NCBI GenBank assembly: GCA_018136815.1
Contig: CM030940.1
Coordinates: forward strand, 1,070,418-1,134,417
Length of the DNA: 64,000 bases
Reading direction: 5' to 3'
Source of the DNA: Isochrysis galbana
Taxonomy: Eukaryota > Haptophyta > Isochrysidales > Isochrysidaceae
Shown here: in pieces, positions 30,481 through 40,900 of the stretch
How positions within the stretch are numbered: position 1 is the stretch's first letter
Layout: each line of letters starts with the position of its first letter
The notes under the pieces: generated by a model
What the model saw: only the letters and a program-made list of their open reading frames with translations
What the model was told of the DNA's origin: nothing
Databases searched by the model: none
Position numbers and translations under genes: made by a program

Positions 30481-33400
30481 GTCGCCGGCGGGGCCCACGT
30501 CCGCGCTGTTACCCCGCTACCAGTCCAGGGTAGTGGGCCTGAACGCCACCCACCAAAAGATCGTATTACACTACGGCCGAGTACTTCTACGGCCCCCAAC
30601 CGGTACCCCAAGATTCCCCAAGTTCCAGACAAGCCCTGCCACCTCCATCCCCCTCTTTCTCCTGCCTCCTCGCCGATTGCCCCTATTTCTCCCAATGCCG
30701 ATAATTCCATCCTGATTCTCGATATCACGCACGAGTCCTCAAAACCAAGTCAACCGTCACCGCCTCTCTATCAACTCAAGCCGCTCAACCGCTATCCCAC
30801 GCCACTCCCCAAGCATCAACAGTCCAAGACCTCACGGTCTGCGAAAATCCAGCCGCCGCAGGCCCAATCCAACCTTCAATCTCTCAAATCAAATTTCGCA
30901 TGTCCGAGCCACAAAACGTCTCCCGAGTACGAGTACGAGTCCAAGTCACGTTCAGAATTACCCTCTTCGTCCTACGCCACCGCGAGCCCATCTACGAGTC
31001 TGAGCCCAGTCCAGTCATCACCGGTATCACCAGTCTCCATCGCTACGACGATGGAGGCGCAGTTCTCCGGTTCCTCCCCACTTTCTTTCGAGTCCGAGTC
31101 CAAGCCTGTTTTGAGCAAACCCCGTTCTGAGCCATCCGAGTCCGAGTCCGAGTCCGAGTTTACAACGTCACCGAGTCCTACCACGCGGTCGACCGCAGGA
31201 TTAACGGAGCTCCAGCCACCCACTGAGCCTCTGACGACCACTCCTTCCGCGGGAGTGTTCACCTTCGGTCCTCCGCGCCCCGAGTCTGAGTCATTTGGAA
31301 ACTCCGGTCACGTCCAGAATTCCAACCATACCCGAGCCCCGTTTCACGAGCCACCGCGTATCGAGTCCAAACACAAGCTGACGCCGAAGCCCTCGACGAC
31401 AGCCACTGTGTCCTTGTCCAAGCCACCGTTTCGAGTCTCGCCGCAGCCGGCCTGCCACTCCAGCAAGCTGCACGCCGCCGAGCCGATCCCTTCCGTTTCC
31501 GTTCCGAGTCCGAGTCCAATTGCACAAGACAGTGCATCCCGAGCCCGCGTAATCAAGCCCGTCACCGAGTCCGAGATTACGGCCGCACCGAGCCAACCGG
31601 TGCTGGCCACCGTGCCCCTATTGTCATCACAAGCGTCCGCTTCGTCCTCATCGACGGTTGCGACGCCAGGGGGCTTCACCTTTGGGCCGGCCCCGTCCGT
31701 TCCCATTTCGAAAATTAGCCCTGTTTTTGGCGTCCAGCACGCTAGGAACGACGAGTCCGAGTCCGAGCACAAATCAACGTCACCGCGGAGTCCGCGGTCG
31801 ACCACCGGCGTTCCCACGCCATCCCATCAGTCAAGAGCCATGGAGGAGCTGGCACAGCCGTCTCCTAGCCTCTCTCAAGTCGCCGAGTCTTCCGAATTCG
31901 AGTCTGAATCCGCCGTAATTTTAGCGGTCCATGCACCCGCTAGCCCGAGCCAAGTCCTCCGAAGAATGCTTCGCATTGCAGAACCTCTTCGGCCACCACC
32001 CACACCAGCCGCTGCCGCAGAGCCACCACCCTGGCCTCAGCCTTCCCCGCAGCCGGCTTCTTCGACAGCCACGTCCCTTCTTTCGCCGGCGCCGACCCCG
32101 CCGACGACAGATTGCAACGAAGTCTATGCCTGGCCCGATTCCTCTCCCGACGTGACCATGGAGAGTGACCACAACTCCCTTGCACGTCGAGGAACGGCCG
32201 CCTCCCAAACCGAGCTTCTACGCCCATTGAGCCAGCCCAACCGAGTCTCTAAGCCATGTCCTTCATGTCTCTCACCGGTGGTCTCGCGGCCGCGGCGTCC
32301 GTCGCCGCAATCCGACACCCCACTTCTCCGAGTTTCTTCGTCAATCCCGTCCTCCGAGCCTGTCTCCACGTCGTCGATATCCGAGTCTACTTCCATTCGT
32401 CCTACGTCGCCGCGGCCACCGGTCGCAGCCTCCAAGCACTGCCTGCCTCTCGATACCACTGCCACCGCCATCATGCGCGTGGCAGCGATCAATGCGTCCG
32501 CGATCCAGTCCTTCGATTCCTCTCGAAACAACTCCGATGTCGGCACCCGCGATGATACCCCGTCACCCGCTCTCCACGCTCTCGCCTCTCTTCGTGCACG
32601 AGCGAGCGGCTCTGCGGTGGTATTACCTCGGCACCTCACGGAGGCAGCCCAAGAGCTCCGCCGGCCGCGCAGTGGCACCTTAGCCTCGCCTGCCGCCGCG
32701 CTACCCAAGCACTTCGATGAGCTTTGCGCTGAGCTCACGAAGACGAGTCAACAAGTCCAAGACGGGCTGACTTCTGGCTGTCACGCCCCACGAGTTCTCG
32801 TCGTTGGTGAGACTAGCGGCGTCGTCTCCTCCATGTTCCTACTCGCCGGAGCTGATGTAGCTACGTGCGATTTATATCCTTCCGAGATTGACTACGTGCC
32901 CCACTTCCAAGGCGACGCGCTTCATGTCCAAAACCTAGGTTGGGACCTAGTCATCGCCCACCCGCCCTGCACGTACCTCTCCGCCGTCAGCAGCCAATGG
33001 CTTTCCCAAGAACCCGGACGTCGTGCCGCTCTTGAGTCGGCCGCCCGCGTCTTCAAGTCAATGGCCTCCGCCACTGCTCCGTTTGTAGCGGTTGAGAACC
33101 CTCGGATGCATGCGGAAGCTCGCCGTTTAGTCGGGGGGTTGACCCCGACCCAATTCGTCCAACCCTGGGAGCACGGCACTGGACACCAGAAAGCCACCGG
33201 GTTGTACCTCACCAAAGGGCTGCCGCCTCTCCAGCCAACCTGCGTCGTGGATGGCCGTGAGTCGGCCATGGCTAACCTCTCTCCTTCACCGCACCGTGGC
33301 GCTCTTCGCAGCCGCACCTACGTCGGTGTAGCTGGAGCGATGGCGACCCATTGGATGCCTGTTCTTCTTCGACATTTGAGCCAACAGGGAGACCAGCCAT

Positions 33401-36392
33401 CGACGAAGAAACTGTCCGCGTTGGAGCTACTCGCTTGCGCGCGGCGCAGCCTATCGGACCGGCCTTCCCTTAGCTCGACTGAGGCTACCGCATACGAGCC
33501 GTGGTCGGCTCTTCATCGTTATGAGAGGGGGAGGGAATCTAGTGAAGTTTCTTCCGACCCCGTTGTTTCCCGTCCAGCTACTCCCGAGTCAGACAACCAC
33601 GAAGACCAAAAAGAAACCCACGATAACCACGACAACGACACGCCACTCTACGCCTCCGAGTCTACTCTCCACGACCCATTCTCTCCATGGACCGCCCCGC
33701 CTCCGGCACGCGCGAGCTCGCCGCGTCCGACGACGCCGACGACTCTCCGGAAGCGGCGCCAACAATGGCAAGCATTCGGAGTGAACGGGGACCAGAAATG
33801 GTCCAACGTCACGCTCGAAACCGCTGACGAAATAAGAGCGCAAGCTCTAGCCGGACGAGGCGCCGACGAGGAATCCGACCTCGCCGCTGCCGTCCGAGCG
33901 CCGATCGAGTTCGTGGAAGCCAAAGGCATCCGCGCCGAAGAGCTAGCCTCATTAGTTCGAAGACCCAAGACAGAAGCCCAAGCTCGTCTCGAGAAAGACT
34001 GGGAAAAGATGTCCGACCACCCGAGGCACCCCACCGACAAGAGAGGCCTGGGATACACTAGTCCCAAGCTATCACCCTGCACCGCTACCAACGAGGACGA
34101 CGCCTCTAGACCCTCTGCCACGATAGCGGCAGTCGGATTACCCGAAGAGACGACGATCACCACGACGACGAATTCACCCGAGCAACCACGCTGTCGACCA
34201 ACCCCGTCCCCGTCCGACACCATCGCACACGTGACCGCGCACCGACCGGATAGCGTCGTGGATACCCTACCATCTGCCTACCCAAGGCATTGCCTATATG
34301 TTCGAGACCTAGTGGTCTGCCGCTCCGGCGAGGCTACCGGCAAAGAAGGAGTTATCTTAGCCGACTCCGCTCTCACGGTCAACAGCACACTCGCTAACAC
34401 CGGAGCTGGCCCGTCGGTCGTGACCACTTCCCTCTTGTCCAGCCTACCCAAAGACGCATGCGTCGAGCGGCTGCCACAAGCCGTAGTGACACCGCTTCAC
34501 GGTCCGGACGGCCTGCCTCTTATCACGCGAGGCAAGGCTCGAATCGTCTTCTCCGTCGGTGGATTTCTCTTTCGTCATACGTTCATGGTGATTGAAGGCA
34601 ACCCGATGCTGCTGCTCGGGAACGACTTCTTAGCCACGCACGCCGCTTCGATTCAGCTCGCCTCCGACAGCGCGGACGGCTCTATCACCCTCGGTGCTCC
34701 ATCCACGGTGGCTCCTCTTGAGGTTAATGGCAGTCCAAGCCCCGACGCTCCGCCGATCTTTCGCGTCTCGACGTCACCGATAGCGGTGGTCCCTGTCAGC
34801 ATGACTTGTGCACAGGTCTGTCCGACCTCCGCGAACCCAATCACGACTGACTTCTTCCGAGGGCCGCAGGCCACCAAAAACGACAACCAGCTAGTCACCG
34901 AGCCTCTCTTCAGCACGGCCGATGAGTTTGCCGCCAAAGCGCCGGCATCATGTGGCTCCGAGTACCTCCTATACACCCACGAACCTATCACGATCCCGGC
35001 CTATCATCGGGCAACGTTTCACGTCCGAATTCCGCTAGCTCTTCGAGAACACGAAGACTGCGCCATGCTCGTGGACCGACTCCCTACGCGTGAAACGATC
35101 GATAGCTCTCCTCTCGTCATTCCCCAAGTAGAGAGGTCGAACGCCGACCACACCATCGCGGTTACGGTGGTCAACACTGACCCCAAACCTCTACACCTTC
35201 CGTCGTTCCATCCTGTAGCTTCGCTACAGGTTCGATTCAAAATTCACGCTGGAACATATCGCCGCGTCGGGGCCGTTAACTCGCCGGATGTGATTGAGTC
35301 GCTCGACGAGGACCAGCGTAAGCTCCTCGAGGCAGCCAAGATCGACCCCGAAGGCCGTCTCTCGATGCCCCAACGTGAACAAGTTCATCGTCTACTGGCC
35401 CGACGTATCGCTGCTTTCGCAATTGACCCGACCAACCCGAATCACACTCACGTGATGGAGGTAGAGCTACCGCTCAACCCCGGAGCCGAAGCTCACCGCC
35501 ACGCACCGTCTAGAGTTGGACGAGAGGGTGAGAAGATCATAGAGGACGAAGTTTGCAAGATGGAGTCCGCGGGCATCATTAGGAAATCAAATTCGTCGTG
35601 GGCCTCTCGAGTCGTGCTAGTCACTAAGAAGGATGGCTCCGTACGTTTCTGCGTAGATTATCGCGACGTCAACTCCAAGCTTCGTCTAGAGGACAGCCCT
35701 CTTCCCCTCACGGTAGAAGCCATCGACCGATTGTCGTCCGGCCAAGGCAACCTTGATTCTCTATTCCTTTGCACCCTGGACCTGGCATCTGGTTTCTGGG
35801 GTATACCGATCAAAGAGTCCGATAAACATATCACCGCGTTCACTACTCATCGCGGCAAGTACGAGTTCAATTACTTGCCTTTTGGTGTTCAATCCGGTCC
35901 CTCGTATATGTGCCGCCTCATGGACGCCGTTCTCGGTGGGCTGGCATGGGAGATTTGTATGCCATACTTGGATGATGTCGGCGCCTGGTCGACAGGCGTA
36001 GGTGACTCGCTGCAGGCCAGGGAAGAGTCGTCATTCCAACAAATGTTACACCGTCTTGATCTTGTCTTGGAACGTCTCATCTGGGCGGGCCTCACTTGCA
36101 AGATGTCGAAATGCGTTTTCTTTGCCACCTCGGCTGAATATCTCGGCCACGTTGTTTCGCGTGAAGGTCTTCGGATGGATCCAAGAAAGTGGAAGCCGTC
36201 TCGAAAATCGACCCTACCCAAATCAACTCTATCGAAGCCGTCCGTTCTTTCCTTGGACTGTGCTCGTACTACCGCCGTTTTATACGCCGTTTTGCGATCC
36301 GTGCAGCGCCGTTAACCGCTCTCACGCGGAAAGGGTGCGATGTCCCGGTCGAGTCGCAAACAGAAGCCTGTCGCCAGGCTATCGAAGATCTG
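30481..36392 (+). pseudogene. Pol polyprotein of copy 1 (frameshifted near the gap, truncated by it)
   Basis: Continues the gag frame after UAG. Order: Ser/Pro/Glu-rich linker with repeated ESESES; methyltransferase-like domain (about 32785-33374); protease-like region with NTGA at 34396-34407; reverse transcriptase with LDLASGFW and YLDD. One base is missing near 36182 relative to copy 2 (ATGGATCC-AAGAAAG against ATGGATCCCAAGAAAG), which breaks the frame 3' of the RT core, about 210 bases before the Ns. This looks like a consensus error at a contig end rather than a biological mutation. See copy 2 for domain detail. Confidence 0.8.
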
Positions 36393-36492
36393 NNNNNNNN
36401 NNNNNNNNNNNNNNNNNNNNNNNNNNNNNNNNNNNNNNNNNNNNNNNNNNNNNNNNNNNNNNNNNNNNNNNNNNNNNNNNNNNNNNNNNNNN
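36393..36492. other. Assembly gap (100 Ns)
   Basis: Exactly 100 N characters, the usual convention for a gap of unknown size. The flanking sequences are both parts of the same retrotransposon. Confidence 0.99.
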
Positions 36493-36830
36493 CGGTCGAA
36501 AGTCGGGCACTCGGCCCGTTCGGCCCGGTGACGTTGGCGTGGTCGTCGGCGTCACACACGGCCGACTATGGCGCGATGCGCGCGGGCGGGGGCGGCGATT
36601 GGTGTTGCTGCTAGGGCGGCATATTCGATTTGGTGTCTGGAAAGCCATTCTATCCCAGTGCAAGACCGAGAAAGCGCCGGCAGCGCGCCCGGTCGCGGTC
36701 GAAAGTCGGGCACTCGGCCCGTTTGGCCAGGTATCGTTGGCGTAGTTTTCGGCGCCACGCACCGCCGACTATGATGCAATGCGCGCGGGCGGCGGGGGCG
36801 ATGGCGTGGCTGCTAGGGGACGTGCTTCTC
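36493..36830 (+). repeat. 204-bp tandem repeat array, second occurrence
   Basis: Starts inside a unit equivalent to the one anchored at 28986 and runs into gag as in copy 1. Relative to 28986-29325 it lacks one G near 36630 and one T near 36802. Confidence 0.9.
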
Positions 36831-36891
36831 CGCAAGTGCGACGCCACCTTCGCGGCCAACGTGCCCGGGCTTCGCCAAAGACTCCGCCTCC

Positions 36892-37986
36892 ATGGAGTGG
36901 GACAGGCTCGTAGCCCGTGAAGCCGGCTCCGATCTCTTAGAGTTATCCAAGAATTTGGTGCGCGCGTACGTCCGCAAGATGGGTGACGCGAAGGTGGATG
37001 CCACGACGGTCTGGGACCACCCAAACATGTCGCACGATATCAATCAACGATTCGAGTCCATCATCCGGAACGACAAGGTCGACGCGGCTCGCGGCGTGGA
37101 TAACGCGACCAAGTTCGGCGAGTGTCTTGCAAAGACTCGCTTCCGCGTCGAGAACCACGAGCTCCCTCGTTCGGCCCTTTCGTGCGTCAACCTCTGCCAG
37201 CGCTACCTGAGCCCGTACGAACAAGCCCGCGCTGGCCAACAACAAGCGTCGGTCACCACGGTCGCCGCCGTGACGCCGCCGGCGACTACTTCCAAGCCCA
37301 CCAAGACCGCCAAAGTTGCTAAGGCTGCCTCTAATCCCGTGGACACTACGGCTTCGATGGTCGCCGCCGTCCAAGCGGCGGTGGCCGAGGCATTAAAATC
37401 GCAAAACAACAACTCGAACCGCAAGACGACTGGCGCTGACAATCGTCGGGCTCCTCCTCCACCTACGAATTACTCCGCATCGTCTCCGCTACCGGACGCA
37501 CTTCTTGACCGTCCCCTCGGCAAAAGCACGTCTTCTCGTCGCCAATGTGAGCCCCCTCCGAACGGCCTTGGGCTTCCGGCCGATTCGGGCCTCTCGGAAT
37601 GGGATCCAGGTAGCTGGTCTCGAGCGCGAGCCCGCTTCTGGCAAATTTCTCGTTACGCGGGTCACCCGGCCCTTCGCGCTGCGCTCACGCGCTGCCGCCC
37701 CTCCGATGCCACCATGACCGCGCCGCGTCTCGACGACTTAGACCGCGACGTCAAGGAGTGGACCGACGCCAACGGCTGTGCGTACTGCGCCTTTCGTCCC
37801 CAGGCTCCATCTGGTACGCCCGAGGCAGACCTGTGGAAGTATGGCACGGGCGACGGAGCTCATAACCCCGTCGTTTGCCAACCGTACATTCGTTTTCTCT
37901 GCGAAGGCGGCAGTGGCGAGTGTGGTAACGACCCAGAAGTCCACCGCCGCCTCCGCACGATGGTTGTTCTCCGTCCGGCCCAGTAG
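36892..37986 (+). CDS. Gag-like protein of retrotransposon copy 2
   Basis: As in copy 1: 364 residues from MEWDRLV to a UAG at 37984-37986. The terminal Cys-rich segment is conserved. Gag would form the virus-like particle. UAG is the only stop between this start and 45034, so gag and pol share one frame. The bases after UAG are GTCGCC, and no pseudoknot was modelled. Confidence 0.78.
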   Translation: MEWDRLVAREAGSDLLELSKNLVRAYVRKMGDAKVDATTVWDHPNMSHDINQRFESIIRNDKVDAARGVDNATKFGECLAKTRFRVENHELPRSALSCVNLCQRYLSPYEQARAGQQQASVTTVAAVTPPATTSKPTKTAKVAKAASNPVDTTASMVAAVQAAVAEALKSQNNNSNRKTTGADNRRAPPPPTNYSASSPLPDALLDRPLGKSTSSRRQCEPPPNGLGLPADSGLSEWDPGSWSRARARFWQISRYAGHPALRAALTRCRPSDATMTAPRLDDLDRDVKEWTDANGCAYCAFRPQAPSGTPEADLWKYGTGDGAHNPVVCQPYIRFLCEGGSGECGNDPEVHRRLRTMVVLRPAQ

Positions 37987-40900
37987 GTCGCCGGCGGGGC
38001 CCACGTCCGCGCTGTTACCCCGCTACCAGTCCAGGGTAGTGGGCCTGAACGCCACCCACCAAAAGATCGTATTACACTACGGCCGAGTACTTCTACGGCC
38101 CCCAACCGGTACCCCAAGATTCCCCAAGTTCCAGACAAGCCCTGCCACCTCCATCCCCCTCTTTCTCCTGCCTCCTCGCCGATTGCCCCTATTTCTCCCA
38201 ATGCCGATAATTCCATCCTGATTCTCGATATCACGCACGAGTCCTCAAAACCAAGTCAACCGTCACCGCCTCTCTATCAACTCAAGCCGCTCAACCGCTA
38301 TCCCACGCCACTCCCCAAGCATCAACAGTCCAAGACCTCACGGTCTGCGAAAATCCAGCCGCCGCAGGCCCAATCCAACCTTCAATCTCTCAAATCAAAT
38401 TTCGCATGTCCGAGCCACAAAACGTCTCCCGAGTACGAGTACGAGTCCAAGTCACGTTCAGAATTACCCTCTTCGTCCTACGCCACCGCGAGCCCATCTA
38501 CGAGTCTGAGCCCAGTCCAGTCATCACCGGTATCACCAGTCTCCATCGCTACGACGATGGAGGCGCAGTTCTCCGGTTCCTCCCCACTTTCTTTCGAGTC
38601 CGAGTCCAAGCCTGTTTTGAGCAAACCCCGTTCTGAGCCATCCGAGTCCGAGTCCGAGTCCGAGTTTACAACGTCACCGAGTCCTACCACGCGGTCGACC
38701 GCAGGATTAACGGAGCTCCAGCCACCCACTGAGCCTCTGACGACCACTCCTTCCGCGGGAGTGTTCACCTTCGGTCCTCCGCGCCCCGAGTCTGAGTCAT
38801 TTGGAAACTCCGGTCACGTCCAGAATTCCAACCATACCCGAGCCCCGTTTCACGAGCCACCGCGTATCGAGTCCAAACACAAGCTGACGCCGAAGCCCTC
38901 GACGACAGCCACTGTGTCCTTGTCCAAGCCACCGTTTCGAGTCTCGCCGCAGCCGGCCTGCCACTCCAGCAAGCTGCACGCCGCCGAGCCGATCCCTTCC
39001 GTTTCCGTTCCGAGTCCGAGTCCAATTGCACAAGACAGTGCATCCCGAGCCCGCGTAATCAAGCCCGTCACCGAGTCCGAGATTACGGCCGCACCGAGCC
39101 AACCGGTGCTGGCCACCGTGCCCCTATTGTCATCACAAGCGTCCGCTTCGTCCTCATCGACGGTTGCGACGCCAGGGGGCTTCACCTTTGGGCCGGCCCC
39201 GTCCGTTCCCATTTCGAAAATTAGCCCTGTTTTTGGCGTCCAGCACGCTAGGAACGACGAGTCCGAGTCCGAGCACAAATCAACGTCACCGCGGAGTCCG
39301 CGGTCGACCACCGGCGTTCCCACGCCATCCCATCAGTCAAGAGCCATGGAGGAGCTGGCACAGCCGTCTCCTAGCCTCTCTCAAGTCGCCGAGTCTTCCG
39401 AATTCGAGTCTGAATCCGCCGTAATTTTAGCGGTCCATGCACCCGCTAGCCCGAGCCAAGTCCTCCGAAGAATGCTTCGCATTGCAGAACCTCTTCGGCC
39501 ACCACCCACACCAGCCGCTGCCGCAGAGCCACCACCCTGGCCTCAGCCTTCCCCGCAGCCGGCTTCTTCGACAGCCACGTCCCTTCTTTCGCCGGCGCCG
39601 ACCCCGCCGACGACAGATTGCAACGAAGTCTATGCCTGGCCCGATTCCTCTCCCGACGTGACCATGGAGAGTGACCACAACTCCCTTGCACGTCGAGGAA
39701 CGGCCGCCTCCCAAACCGAGCTTCTACGCCCATTGAGCCAGCCCAACCGAGTCTCTAAGCCATGTCCTTCATGTCTCTCACCGGTGGTCTCGCGGCCGCG
39801 GCGTCCGTCGCCGCAATCCGACACCCCACTTCTCCGAGTTTCTTCGTCAATCCCGTCCTCCGAGCCTGTCTCCACGTCGTCGATATCCGAGTCTACTTCC
39901 ATTCGTCCTACGTCGCCGCGGCCACCGGTCGCAGCCTCCAAGCACTGCCTGCCTCTCGATACCACTGCCACCGCCATCATGCGCGTGGCAGCGATCAATG
40001 CGTCCGCGATCCAGTCCTTCGATTCCTCTCGAAACAACTCCGATGTCGGCACCCGCGATGATACCCCGTCACCCGCTCTCCACGCTCTCGCCTCTCTTCG
40101 TGCACGAGCGAGCGGCTCTGCGGTGGTATTACCTCGGCACCTCACGGAGGCAGCCCAAGAGCTCCGCCGGCCGCGCAGTGGCACCTTAGCCTCGCCTGCC
40201 GCCGCGCTACCCAAGCACTTCGATGAGCTTTGCGCTGAGCTCACGAAGACGAGTCAACAAGTCCAAGACGGGCTGACTTCTGGCTGTCACGCCCCACGAG
40301 TTCTCGTCGTTGGTGAGACTAGCGGCGTCGTCTCCTCCATGTTCCTACTCGCCGGAGCTGATGTAGCTACGTGCGATTTATATCCTTCCGAGATTGACTA
40401 CGTGCCCCACTTCCAAGGCGACGCGCTTCATGTCCAAAACCTAGGTTGGGACCTAGTCATCGCCCACCCGCCCTGCACGTACCTCTCCGCCGTCAGCAGC
40501 CAATGGCTTTCCCAAGAACCCGGACGTCGTGCCGCTCTTGAGTCGGCCGCCCGCGTCTTCAAGTCAATGGCCTCCGCCACTGCTCCGTTTGTAGCGGTTG
40601 AGAACCCTCGGATGCATGCGGAAGCTCGCCGTTTAGTCGGGGGGTTGACCCCGACCCAATTCGTCCAACCCTGGGAGCACGGCACTGGACACCAGAAAGC
40701 CACCGGGTTGTACCTCACCAAAGGGCTGCCGCCTCTCCAGCCAACCTGCGTCGTGGATGGCCGTGAGTCGGCCATGGCTAACCTCTCTCCTTCACCGCAC
40801 CGTGGCGCTCTTCGCAGCCGCACCTACGTCGGTGTAGCTGGAGCGATGGCGACCCATTGGATGCCTGTTCTTCTTCGACATTTGAGCCAACAGGGAGACC

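Larger units (their letters stand above)
29311..36392 (+). mobile_element. Ty3/gypsy-like retrotransposon, copy 1 (interrupted by assembly gap)
   Basis: Gag, methyltransferase-like, protease and reverse-transcriptase regions in one orientation, ending at the run of Ns. It appears identical to copy 2 (offset about 7506) except for single-base indels near the gap. No LTR is seen at its left end, where the 204-bp array abuts a gag that looks truncated at its N-terminus. Confidence 0.9.

Noticed and set aside
36182-36392. Biological pseudogenisation of pol copy 1 by a frameshift
   Set aside because: The single-base loss lies about 210 bases from an assembly gap and is absent in the otherwise matching copy 2, so a contig-end error is more likely.
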